A stretch of DNA of 12,001 nt from Gammaproteobacteria bacterium (GCA_019242385.1 JAFAVO010000278.1:1-12001), one strand, 5' to 3'. Positions 1-6,226 are shown, numbered from the stretch's first letter. Numbers and translations are program-made. Notes: generated by a model not told the origin, from the letters alone.

Positions 1-237
1 ACGCGGCGCGGGGCCCGTAATCAGCCCTTCTACCACGTTGTCGTAACCGACAGCCGTAAGCGCCAGGGCGGCCCGAGCCTGGAGCATGTGGGCTTCTTCA
101 ACCCGATCGCGCGTCGCGGAGAGCAGAAGCTCAAGCTCGATCTGCCGCGCATCGACTACTGGGTGGGCAAGGGCGCGCAGCCTTCCGAGCGGGTGCGCCA
201 CCTCGTCGCCTCCTACCGGAAGCAGGCGACAGCCTGA
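1..237 (+). CDS. rpsP: 30S ribosomal protein S16, 5' end cut off
   Basis: This is the C-terminal 78 residues of ribosomal protein S16, a small-subunit protein that binds 16S rRNA early in 30S assembly. The frame is open from the first base and ends at TGA 235-237. The recognisable family core is present: QPFYHVVVTDSR near the start, then VGFFNPIA, LDLPRIDYWVGKGAQPSERV and a short basic tail. Compared with the 82-residue E. coli protein, only about 7 N-terminal residues lie outside the window. It is followed 39 bases later by rimM, whose product acts in 30S maturation, as in many bacteria. The operon promoter must lie upstream of the window. Identification is close to certain. Confidence 0.97.
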   Translation, partial: TRRGARNQPFYHVVVTDSRKRQGGPSLEHVGFFNPIARRGEQKLKLDLPRIDYWVGKGAQPSERVRHLVASYRKQATA

Positions 238-276
238 GGGGCGCCACAGCCTAACGGCGGACTGCCCTCTCCAGCC

Positions 277-783
277 GTGGAATGGATCGAGCTCGGTCGC
301 GTGGGCGCCCCCTTCGGCGTCAGGGGCTGGGTGCACGTGGAATCGCACACCGAACCGGCGGAGGCACTGCTCGGATACCCGGAGTGGTCCTGTCGGCTCG
401 TAAGTGGTGAGCGGCTCGCCAAGCGGCTTCTCGAGGGGCGCCGGCACGGCCCGGGGCTGGTGGCGCACCTCGAAGGCATGGACGATCGCGGCGCCGCTGC
501 GGCGCTCACCGGAGCGGTCGTCGAGGTCGAGCGCTCGCGGCTCCCGGGCCTCGCGACCCGGGAGTACTACCGCGCGGACCTCGAGGGTCTGCGCGTGCGC
601 AATCTCGAAGGGGGAGAGCTCGGGACGGTGAGCCACTTCGTCGAGGCGCCCTCGGGCGCAGTGATGGTGATACGTGAGGCGGGTGGGCGCGAGCACTGGG
701 TGCTGGCGGCACCGCCGTACCTGCGCCGGGTGGACCTGGCCGCGGGCGAGATTCTGGTCGACTGGCCGGCGGAGCTGGAATAG
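277..783 (+). CDS. rimM: Ribosome maturation factor RimM
   Basis: RimM assists maturation of the 30S head domain, in the cytoplasm, together with S19. The 168-residue product has the two family domains: an N-terminal RimM domain at about residues 5-88, with the GAPFGVRGWVHV motif at 10-21, and a C-terminal PRC-barrel domain at about 96-165, opening with REYYRADLEGL and ending VDLAAGEILVDW. The start is GTG at 277. The frame runs back to a stop at 235 with no ATG, and the product already begins at the usual position, so an upstream start is unlikely. No strong ribosome binding site precedes it; the nearest purine-rich run is GGCGGA at 256-261. The stretch before the final VD, usually a LIPFV-like segment, reads WVLAAPPYLRR here. 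It is spaced 39 bases from rpsP and 7 from trmD, so it is co-transcribed with both. Confidence 0.96.
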   Translation: MEWIELGRVGAPFGVRGWVHVESHTEPAEALLGYPEWSCRLVSGERLAKRLLEGRRHGPGLVAHLEGMDDRGAAAALTGAVVEVERSRLPGLATREYYRADLEGLRVRNLEGGELGTVSHFVEAPSGAVMVIREAGGREHWVLAAPPYLRRVDLAAGEILVDWPAELE

Positions 784-790
784 AGGCTCC

Positions 791-1549
791 ATGAAGATCG
801 AGGTGGTCACGCTCTTTCCGCGCATGATCGCGGGAGCGCTGGAATTCGGTGTCATCGGGCGTGCGATCGCCCGCGGACTGCTGAGCGTCGGTACGGAGGA
901 TCCGCGGACGCACACGAGCGATGTGCACCGTACGGTCGATGACCGGCCCTATGGCGGTGGCCCGGGTATGGTCATGAAGCCCGAGCCGTTGATGGCCGCG
1001 ATCCGCGCGGCGCACGCGCGGCTCCCGGGCGGCGCCCCACGGGTGGTGCTGTGCGCGCAGGGGCAGCCGTTCGATCAGGCGCAGGCGCAGGAGCTCGCGC
1101 AGTTGCCCGGGCTGCTGCTGATCGCCGGGCGGTACGAAGGAATCGATGAGCGGGTGATCGCCCTCGGCAGCGACCGCCAGCTCTCGATCGGTGATTACGT
1201 GCTCTCGGGTGGAGAGTTGCCGGCGCTCACCGTGATCGATGCGGTGGCGCGGCTGCTGCCCGGAGTGTTGGGCGATGAGCGCTCGAGCGTCGAGGAGTCC
1301 TTCGCGGCCGGACTTCTCGACTGGCCGCACTACACACGGCCGGAAATATTCGAGGGCGAGGCCGTGCCGGCGGTACTATTGTCGGGCGATCACGCCGGGA
1401 TCCAACGCTGGCGCCTGCAGCAGGCGCTCGCGCGCACGGTGCACCGCCGGCCGGATCTGCTGCGCAAGGCGCAGCTTTCGGATCAGGCACGGCGCCTGTT
1501 GAATGAAATCGAGGCCCGCGGCGGCAAAGATCGAGGTAAGCAAAAATGA
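791..1549 (+). CDS. trmD: tRNA (guanine37-N1)-methyltransferase TrmD
   Basis: TrmD uses S-adenosylmethionine to methylate N1 of G37, next to the anticodon, preventing +1 frameshifts. It is an essential trefoil-knot (SPOUT) homodimer. The 252-residue product carries all the landmarks: HRTVDDRPYGGGPGM at 46-60, GRYEGIDERV at 113-122, SIGDYVLSGGELPA at 132-145, and LLDWPHYTRPE at 175-185. Arg154 aligns with the catalytic Arg154 of the E. coli enzyme. The residue aligned with catalytic Asp169 is Glu169 (codon GAG at 1295-1297). ATG 791 is chosen because it matches the family N terminus (KIEVVTLFP) and has AGAGG at 782-786; the frame is open further upstream, but only inside rimM. Its TGA overlaps the rplS ATG (ATGA at 1546-1549), implying translational coupling. 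Confidence 0.97.
   Translation: MKIEVVTLFPRMIAGALEFGVIGRAIARGLLSVGTEDPRTHTSDVHRTVDDRPYGGGPGMVMKPEPLMAAIRAAHARLPGGAPRVVLCAQGQPFDQAQAQELAQLPGLLLIAGRYEGIDERVIALGSDRQLSIGDYVLSGGELPALTVIDAVARLLPGVLGDERSSVEESFAAGLLDWPHYTRPEIFEGEAVPAVLLSGDHAGIQRWRLQQALARTVHRRPDLLRKAQLSDQARRLLNEIEARGGKDRGKQK
1533..1537 (+). promoter_or_regulatory. Ribosome binding site of rplS, inside trmD
   Basis: GAGGT at 1533-1537 lies 8 bases before ATG 1546, the best-spaced Shine-Dalgarno match in this operon. It sits inside the last codons of trmD, in a locally A-rich stretch (GGTAAGCAAAAATG). A strong site here would let L19 be made at a higher rate than TrmD from the same mRNA. Higher output of L19 than TrmD is known for the E. 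coli operon; the same outcome here is an inference. Confidence 0.75.
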
Positions 1550-1890
1550 GCAAGATCATCCAGGAAATCGAAAAAGCGCGCATGACCCGGGAGGTGCCCG
1601 ATTTCAAGCCCGGCGACACCGTGGTGGTGCAGGTGAAGGTGGTCGAGGGCGATCGCGAGCGCGTGCAGGCCTACGAGGGTGTGGTGATTGCCAGGAGCAA
1701 TCGCGGGCTGAACTCCTCCTTCACGGTGCGCAAGATCTCTCACGGCGAGGGTGTCGAGCGCGTATTCCAGACTTACAGCCCGGCGATCAGCGACATTACC
1801 GTCAAACGCCGCGGCAGCGTGCGCCGCGCCAAGCTCTACTACCTGCGCGACCTTTCGGGCAAAGCCGCAAGAATCGAAGAGAAGATCTGA
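1546..1890 (+). CDS. rplS: 50S ribosomal protein L19
   Basis: L19 is a large-subunit protein located at the 30S-50S interface, where it contributes to an intersubunit bridge. The 114-residue product matches the family end to end (115 in E. coli): MSKIIQEIEKARM at the start, DFKPGDTVVVQVKVVEG at about 19-35, GVVIARSNRGLNSSFTVRK at about 45-63, GVERVFQTYSP at about 69-79, and a basic tail ending KLYYLRDLSGKAARIEEKI. The ATG is fixed by a strong ribosome binding site and by the ATGA overlap with trmD. It is the last ribosomal gene of the operon. Two hairpins follow the stop codon directly, before sppA. Identification is certain. Confidence 0.98.
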   Translation: MSKIIQEIEKARMTREVPDFKPGDTVVVQVKVVEGDRERVQAYEGVVIARSNRGLNSSFTVRKISHGEGVERVFQTYSPAISDITVKRRGSVRRAKLYYLRDLSGKAARIEEKI

Positions 1891-1908
1891 GGCGGCCCAC
1901 GGGCTGCC
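1891..1908 (+). other. Hairpin directly after the rplS stop codon
   Basis: Bases 1891-1897 (GGCGGCC) can pair with 1902-1908 (GGCTGCC) around a CACG loop: six Watson-Crick pairs and one G-U pair. The stem starts at the base after the rplS TGA. No T-run follows, so it is not a canonical intrinsic terminator. It could be a 3' stabiliser for the ribosomal-protein mRNA, a partial attenuator, or chance in GC-rich DNA. Confidence 0.45.
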
Positions 1909-1910
1909 GA

Positions 1911-1926
1911 GCGCCGCCGGCGGCGC
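1911..1926 (+). other. 16-base perfect palindrome / hairpin before sppA
   Basis: GCGCCGCCGGCGGCGC is a perfect 16-base palindrome. As RNA it folds into a 6-bp stem with a CCGG loop. It starts two bases after the previous hairpin and ends exactly where the sppA ribosome binding site begins (GGGAG 1927-1931). That position suggests an effect on readthrough from the ribosomal operon or on access to the sppA start. No T-tract follows. GGCGGC at 1891-1896 could also pair with GCCGCC at 1913-1918, which would exclude both local hairpins. Confidence 0.5.
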
Positions 1927-1937
1927 GGGAGTAGGCG

Positions 1938-3776
1938 ATGACGGTCCGCTCGTTCTTTTCCGGCCTGTGGCGCGGTCTCGATGGGCTGCGCAAGGCGCTG
2001 CACCTGATCCTGCTGCTGATCCTGTTCGGCGTGGTGATCGGTGTGCTGCGCGGCAGCGTACCCCGCATCCCTTCCAAGGCGGCCCTGCTGCTCGTGCCCG
2101 AAGGGCAGCTGGTCGAGCAGCTCTCCGGCGACCCGCTCGAGCGCGCCTTGCAGGAGACCCGCGGCGAGACGCATCGCGAGACGCTGCTGTGGGATCTCAC
2201 CGACTCGATCCGCGCGGCGGCCGCGGATCCGCGCATTCCCGCGATTGCACTCGATCTGGAGAAGTTCGACGGCGGCACGCAGCCGACGCTCGAGGAGCTC
2301 GCCTCCGCGCTGCGCGAGTTCCGCGCCGCCGGCAAGAAGGTGATCGCCTACGGGGCCGAGCTCACCCAGGAGCGCTATTACCTCGCCTCGCAGGCCGATG
2401 AGCTGCTGCTCGATCCCATGGGCTTCGTGCTCATCGACGGTTACGACCGCTATCGCATGTACCTGAAGGATGCGCTCGATAAGCTCGCCGTCGACATCAA
2501 CGTCTTCCGCGTCGGTGCCTTCAAGAGCGCAGTGGAGACCTTCACGCGCAACAACATGTCGGCCGAGGACCGCGAGGAGAGTCGTGTCTACCTCACCGCC
2601 CTCTGGAACAGTTACCAGGGAGCGGTGACGCGCGCGCGCAAGCTCCAGTCCGATGCGCTCGCTCAGTACGTCGGTAGCCTCTCGAAGACCGTGCCCGCCG
2701 CGGGCGGCGATGCGGCGCGCGTCGCGCTGCAGGCGGGCCTGGTGACCGCGCTCAAGACCCGTCTCGAGTTCGAGCAGCGCCTGGTCGCGCTCGTCGGCAA
2801 GGACGACAACAACGAGTCCTTCAAGGCGGTCTCGCTCGATGACTATGCGCGTTACGCACGCGCGCAGAAGAAGCTCAAGTCCGACGGCAAGCCCCGCGTC
2901 GGGGTGATCATCGCCGAGGGCGAGATACTCGATGGCGAGCAGCCTCCGGGCACCATCGGCGGTGAGAGCCTGGCGAAGCTCATCCGTCAGGCGCGCACCG
3001 ACAAGGACGTGAAGGCGGTGGTGCTGCGCGTCGACAGCCCGGGCGGAAGCGTTCTCGCCTCCGAGCAGATCTACCGGGAGCTCGTCGCGCTGCGCGGTGC
3101 CGGCAAGCCCGTGGTCGTCTCGATGAGCGGCTACGCCGCCTCCGGTGGCTACTACATCTCCGCTCCGGCGGATGAGATCTGGGCGAGCCCGGCGACCATC
3201 ACCGGCTCGATCGGCATCTTTGCCATCATCCCCACCATCGACCGCACGCTCGGCAAGGTGGGCGTCAGTGTCGATGGAGTGGGCACGACGCCCCTTTCCG
3301 GAGCGCTGCGCCTCGACCGCCCGCTCGGGGAGGAGGCGCGCACGCTGCTCCAGTCGACGGTCTCGCGCGGCTACGATGAGTTCCTCGAGCGGGTCGCGAG
3401 CGGACGCAAGAAGACTCGCGAGGAGGTCGACAAGGTCGGCCAGGGACGGGTGTGGGCGGGGAGCGATGCGCACCAGCTCGGCCTCGTCGATCAGCTCGGC
3501 TCCTTCAACGATGCTACCCACGCCGCGGCCCGCCGCGCCAAGCTGACCGACTACGCGCTCGAGTTCATCGAGCCCGAGCTCACCTGGGCGCAGGCGCTCG
3601 TCATGCAGTTGCGCTCGCGCGTGAGCGCCTTGGTACTGGGAATGAGCCCGGGCCAGGCGGCACTGGCGCAGCTCGCGCAGCGGCTGGATCCGGTGACGCG
3701 CGAAGCGCAGCGCCTCGCGCGCTTCAGCGCGCCCGACCGCCTCTACGCCTACTGCTTCTGCGAATTGAGCCCCTGA
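1938..3776 (+). CDS. sppA: Signal peptide peptidase SppA, 67K type (protease IV)
   Basis: SppA is an inner-membrane serine protease of family S49 that degrades signal peptides after their release by signal peptidase, with its catalytic part in the periplasm. The 612-residue product has an N-terminal signal anchor (hydrophobic about 20-37: ALHLILLLILFGVVIGVL) followed by two tandem S49 domains, about 95-280 and 320-500. The Ser/Lys dyad is visible: Lys196 in RVGAFKSAVETF aligns with E. coli Lys209, and Ser402 in YAASGGYYIS aligns with Ser409. ATG 1938 has GGGAG 6 bases upstream and gives a length close to the E. coli 618. The gene is probably read at least partly from the ribosomal operon. Its last codons run into a tandem repeat, so the C-terminal residues (CELSP) may be altered from the ancestral end. 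Confidence 0.96.
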   Translation: MTVRSFFSGLWRGLDGLRKALHLILLLILFGVVIGVLRGSVPRIPSKAALLLVPEGQLVEQLSGDPLERALQETRGETHRETLLWDLTDSIRAAAADPRIPAIALDLEKFDGGTQPTLEELASALREFRAAGKKVIAYGAELTQERYYLASQADELLLDPMGFVLIDGYDRYRMYLKDALDKLAVDINVFRVGAFKSAVETFTRNNMSAEDREESRVYLTALWNSYQGAVTRARKLQSDALAQYVGSLSKTVPAAGGDAARVALQAGLVTALKTRLEFEQRLVALVGKDDNNESFKAVSLDDYARYARAQKKLKSDGKPRVGVIIAEGEILDGEQPPGTIGGESLAKLIRQARTDKDVKAVVLRVDSPGGSVLASEQIYRELVALRGAGKPVVVSMSGYAASGGYYISAPADEIWASPATITGSIGIFAIIPTIDRTLGKVGVSVDGVGTTPLSGALRLDRPLGEEARTLLQSTVSRGYDEFLERVASGRKKTREEVDKVGQGRVWAGSDAHQLGLVDQLGSFNDATHAAARRAKLTDYALEFIEPELTWAQALVMQLRSRVSALVLGMSPGQAALAQLAQRLDPVTREAQRLARFSAPDRLYAYCFCELSP

Positions 3777-3831
3777 CCCCGGGCCCCTGACTTCGCAGGC
3801 CCCTGACTTCGCGGGGCCCCTGATGTCGCAG
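3769..3831 (+). repeat. Four imperfect tandem copies of a ~16-base unit at the sppA/tdh junction
   Basis: Four consecutive units share the core GCCCCTGA: 3769-3782 (GCCCCTGACCCCGG), 3783-3798 (GCCCCTGACTTCGCAG), 3799-3815 (GCCCCTGACTTCGCGGG) and 3816-3831 (GCCCCTGATGTCGCAG). The TGA in the first unit is the sppA stop codon (3774-3776); the other three TGAs are copies of it. The array fills nearly all of the 64 bases between the convergent sppA and tdh genes. It looks like a slippage-generated minisatellite rather than a known repeat family. Confidence 0.8.
3798..3818. terminator. Possible bidirectional terminator hairpin between sppA and tdh
   Basis: GGCCCC (3798-3803) pairs with GGGGCC (3813-3818) across a 9-base loop, giving a 6-bp all-GC stem midway between two convergent genes. 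A hairpin here would serve both directions. There is no T-run on either side, so termination is only a suggestion; the stem is also a by-product of the tandem repeat. Confidence 0.3.
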
Positions 3832-3840
3832 AGCGCTGCC

Positions 3841-4872
3841 TTACAGCGTCGACCAGTCGAGGATGACCTTTCCCGACTTGCCCGAGCCCATGGTCTCGAA
3901 GCCGCGCTGGAATTCCTGCACCGGAAAGTGGTGCGTGACGATCGGCTCGAGCTTGAGCCCACTCTGCAGCATGCTCGCCATCTTGTACCAGGTCTCGAAC
4001 ATCTCGCGGCCGTAGATCCCCTTGAGGGTGAGGCCCTTGAAGATCACCTGGTTCCAGTCGATGGCCATCTCCTCCGGCGGTATCCCCAGCATCGCGATCG
4101 CGCCTCCGTGGTGCATGGTGCGCAGCATGTCGCGGAAGGCAGCCGAATTACCGGACATCTCGAGGCCGACGTCGAACCCTTCCTGCATGCCGAGGTCCTT
4201 CATCGTCTGATCGAGGGACTCGCGCTGCACGTTGATGGCCCGCGTCGCGCCCATGCGCCGGGCGAGCTCGAGCCGGTAATCGTTCACATCCGTGATGACC
4301 ACGTGTCGCGCGCCGGTGAAGCGTGCCACGGCGGTCGCCATGATGCCGATCGGACCTGCGCCGGTGAGGAGCACATCCTCGCCCACCACGTTGAATGCGA
4401 GGGCGGTGTGGGTCGCATTGCCGAAGGGATCGAGGATCGCGGCGATGTCATCGGAGATGGAGTCGGGGAGCTTGAAGGTGTTGTAGGCCGGGATCGCCAG
4501 GTACTGGGCGAAGGCCCCCGGACGGTTCACCCCGACGCCCACCGTGTTGCGGCACAGGTGGCGCCGGCCGGCGCGGCAGTTGCGGCAGTAGCCACAGGTG
4601 ATGTGCCCCTCGCCTGAGACCCGGTCGCCCTTGTTCAGGCCCTTCACCTCAGAGCCCAGCTCGACGATGCGCCCGCAGTATTCGTGACCGACCGCCATCG
4701 GCACGGGAATGGTCTTCTGCGCCCACGCGTCCCAGTTGTAGATGTGCATGTCGGTGCCGCAGATCGCGGTCTTCGCGATCTCGATCAGCACATCGTTGGG
4801 GCCGACTTTGGGCTCGGCGATCTCTTCCAGCCAGATGCCGGGCTTCGCCTGCTGCTTCACCAGTGCTTTCAT
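3841..4872 (-). CDS. tdh: L-threonine 3-dehydrogenase
   Basis: Tdh oxidises L-threonine with NAD+ to 2-amino-3-ketobutyrate, the substrate of Kbl. It is a cytoplasmic, zinc-dependent, medium-chain dehydrogenase tetramer. The 343-residue product aligns without gaps around the key residues of the 341-residue E. coli enzyme: catalytic zinc ligands Cys38 (AICGTDMH), His63 and Glu64 (GHEYCG); structural zinc cysteines 93, 96, 99 and 107 (CGYCRNCRAGRRHLC); and the nucleotide-binding turn GAGPIG at 171-176. The start is ATG 4872-4870, giving MKALVK as in E. coli; the frame is open further upstream, but only within kbl. It lies 10 bases after the kbl stop, with a weak GCGAG-like ribosome binding site, so it is co-transcribed with and probably coupled to kbl. 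It converges on sppA. Confidence 0.97.
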   Translation of the reverse strand: MKALVKQQAKPGIWLEEIAEPKVGPNDVLIEIAKTAICGTDMHIYNWDAWAQKTIPVPMAVGHEYCGRIVELGSEVKGLNKGDRVSGEGHITCGYCRNCRAGRRHLCRNTVGVGVNRPGAFAQYLAIPAYNTFKLPDSISDDIAAILDPFGNATHTALAFNVVGEDVLLTGAGPIGIMATAVARFTGARHVVITDVNDYRLELARRMGATRAINVQRESLDQTMKDLGMQEGFDVGLEMSGNSAAFRDMLRTMHHGGAIAMLGIPPEEMAIDWNQVIFKGLTLKGIYGREMFETWYKMASMLQSGLKLEPIVTHHFPVQEFQRGFETMGSGKSGKVILDWSTL

Positions 4873-4882
4873 GCGGCTCGCT

Positions 4883-6070
4883 TCAGTGTATGACGCCAAG
4901 CTCGCGGCCGACGGCCGTGAAGGCGGCGAGTGCGGGCTCGAGCTGCGCTCGGGTGAGGGCGGCCGACATTTGCGTACGGATGCGCGCCTGACCCTTCGGC
5001 ACCACCGGATACGAAAAGCCGATGACGTACACACCGCGCTCGAGCAGCGCATCGGCCATTCTGCCGGCGAGCGCCGCATCACCGAGCATCACCGGAATGA
5101 TCGGGTGCTCGCCGGGCTTGAGGTCGAAGCCCGCCGCGGTGAGCCCCGCGCGGAAGAAGCGGGTGTTCTCGAAGAGCTGGGTGCGCAGCTGCGGACTCTT
5201 CTCCAGGAGCTCGAGCACCGCGAGGGTGGCCGCGGCGACCACCGGAGGGATGCTGTTGGAGAAAAGGTACGGCCGCGAGCGCTGCCGCAGCCACTCGATG
5301 ACCTCGCGCCGTGCGGCGACGAAGCCACCGCTGCCACCGCCCAGGGCCTTGCCGAGTGTGCTGGTGATGATATCGACGCGCTGCGCGACGCCACAGTGCT
5401 CGGGCGTGCCGCGCCCGCCTGCGCCCATGAAGCCCGTGGCATGCGAGTCATCGACCATGACGAGCGCAGCGTACTTCTCCGCCAGATCGCAGATCTCGCG
5501 GAGCCTCGCGATGAAGCCGTCCATGGAGAAGACCCCGTCGGTGGCGATGAGCCGCGTGCGCGCGCCCTGCGCCTCGCGCAGCCGTTGCTCGAGCTCGCCC
5601 ATGTCGCTGTTGGCATAGCGGTAGCGCTGCGCCTTGCACAGGCGGATGCCATCGATGATGCTCGCGTGGTTGAGCGCATCCGAGATCACCGCGTCGCGCT
5701 CATCGAGCAGCGTCTCGAAGAGCCCGCCGTTGGCATCGAAGCACGAGGAATAGAGGATCGCGTCCTCGCTGCCGAGGTAGCCCGCCAGGCGCTCCTCCAG
5801 GGTCTTGTGGATCTGCTGCGTGCCGCAGATGAAGCGCACCGAGGCCATCCCGTAGCCGAGGTCGGCGACCGCGCGCTCCGCGGCGGCGCGCACGCTCGGG
5901 TGGTTGGCGAGTCCCAGATAGTTGTTGGCGCAGAGGTTGAGCACCTCGCGATCGCCTGCCTGAACGACCGCTCCCTGGGGGCCGGCGATCACCCGCTCGT
6001 TCTTGTAGAGCCCCTGCGTGCGCAGCGAGGCGAGATCGCTGCGCAGCCGCTCGAGAAATCCCTGATTCAT
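4883..6070 (-). CDS. kbl: Glycine C-acetyltransferase (2-amino-3-ketobutyrate CoA ligase)
   Basis: Kbl is a PLP enzyme of the alpha-oxoamine synthase family. It cleaves 2-amino-3-ketobutyrate with CoA to glycine and acetyl-CoA, preventing loss of the unstable Tdh product. Counting from the second ATG the product is 395 residues (398 in E. coli). Visible landmarks: CANNYLGLANHP at 47-58, MASVRFICGTQ at 75-85, SDALNHASIIDG at 130-141, VMVDDSHATGF at 204-214, the PLP lysine Lys241 in STLGKALGG, and KGQARIRTQMSAA near the end. Two adjacent ATGs exist at 6073 and 6070. I prefer 6070 because a TATAAT at 6082-6077 would place the transcript start at about that base, and neither ATG has a spaced Shine-Dalgarno. 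An in-frame ATG at 6109 behind GGGGG would add 13 residues not expected in the family. Confidence 0.96.
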   Translation of the reverse strand: MNQGFLERLRSDLASLRTQGLYKNERVIAGPQGAVVQAGDREVLNLCANNYLGLANHPSVRAAAERAVADLGYGMASVRFICGTQQIHKTLEERLAGYLGSEDAILYSSCFDANGGLFETLLDERDAVISDALNHASIIDGIRLCKAQRYRYANSDMGELEQRLREAQGARTRLIATDGVFSMDGFIARLREICDLAEKYAALVMVDDSHATGFMGAGGRGTPEHCGVAQRVDIITSTLGKALGGGSGGFVAARREVIEWLRQRSRPYLFSNSIPPVVAAATLAVLELLEKSPQLRTQLFENTRFFRAGLTAAGFDLKPGEHPIIPVMLGDAALAGRMADALLERGVYVIGFSYPVVPKGQARIRTQMSAALTRAQLEPALAAFTAVGRELGVIH

Positions 6071-6076
6071 CATCGG

Positions 6077-6082
6077 ATTATA
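6077..6082 (-). promoter_or_regulatory. Perfect -10 box (TATAAT) of kbl-tdh, leaderless geometry
   Basis: The minus strand reads CAGTATAATCCGATGATG, so a consensus sigma-70 -10 hexamer ends 3 bases before the first kbl ATG. With the usual 6-base discriminator, transcription would begin at about 6070, the A of the second ATG, giving an mRNA with no 5' leader. No good -35 is present: with a 17-base spacer the hexamer is GACCGT, and the nearest partial match is GCGACC at a 19-base spacer. An activator may therefore be needed. The hexamer is conspicuous in such GC-rich DNA. Confidence 0.6.
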
Positions 6083-6084
6083 CT

Positions 6085-6094
6085 GGAGCGCTCC
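6085..6094. promoter_or_regulatory. 10-base palindrome in the kbl promoter spacer, possible operator
   Basis: GGAGCGCTCC is a perfect 10-base palindrome lying two bases upstream of the TATAAT on the minus strand, where a -10/-35 spacer would be. A dimeric regulator bound there would block RNA polymerase. The regulator is unknown; E. coli kbl-tdh is controlled by Lrp, but this GC-rich site does not resemble an Lrp site. Chance is possible in DNA of this composition. Confidence 0.35.
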
Positions 6095-6226
6095 CAGGCA
6101 CGGTCGCATTTGAGCCCCCGAAGGTCGCCGCAAAGCATGTCGGTGCGGCGGCCACGTTGCAGACTCGCGTGCGCGCCCCCATCTAACGAGCGCACTGGCC
6201 GCGACGGCGGTGCGGGGTTGGCTGTC

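Larger units (their letters stand above)
6074..6226. promoter_or_regulatory. Divergent kbl / sdaA control region
   Basis: These 153 bases are the only gap in the window long enough to hold full promoters, and they separate two divergent amino-acid catabolic genes. On the kbl side there is a perfect TATAAT and a palindrome (listed separately). On the sdaA side I see no convincing promoter; the best pair is TTGCAG 6157-6162 and TCTAAC 6182-6187 with a 19-base spacer, which is weak. GGGG at 6214-6217 is a poor ribosome binding site for sdaA. Shared control is plausible but not shown. Confidence 0.5.

Noticed and set aside
506..1330. A 274-codon minus-strand open frame antisense to rimM and trmD
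   Set aside because: It crosses two conserved genes on the other strand and shows only compositional bias.
1375..1380. TACTAT as a -10 box inside trmD
   Set aside because: It encodes the conserved VLLSGDHA region, no -35 stands at a proper distance, and the nearest gene start is about 170 bases away.
1839..3962. A 707-codon open frame on the minus strand, antisense to sppA
   Set aside because: It mirrors the sppA codons, runs past both ends of that gene, and its product is low-complexity Arg/Glu/Ala-rich without any family motif. Long antisense frames are expected when third positions are mostly G or C.
4873..5082. A longer tdh N terminus
   Set aside because: The extra 70 residues would overlap the end of kbl and are Arg/Ser-rich. 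ATG 4872 gives the exact family start, and catalytic numbering then matches E. coli Tdh.
4742..6226. An upstream extension of the sdaA frame by almost 500 codons
   Set aside because: The SdaA family begins at MSLSVFDIFK (6227). The extension lies antisense to kbl and part of tdh, which are unmistakable genes, and has no recognisable domain.
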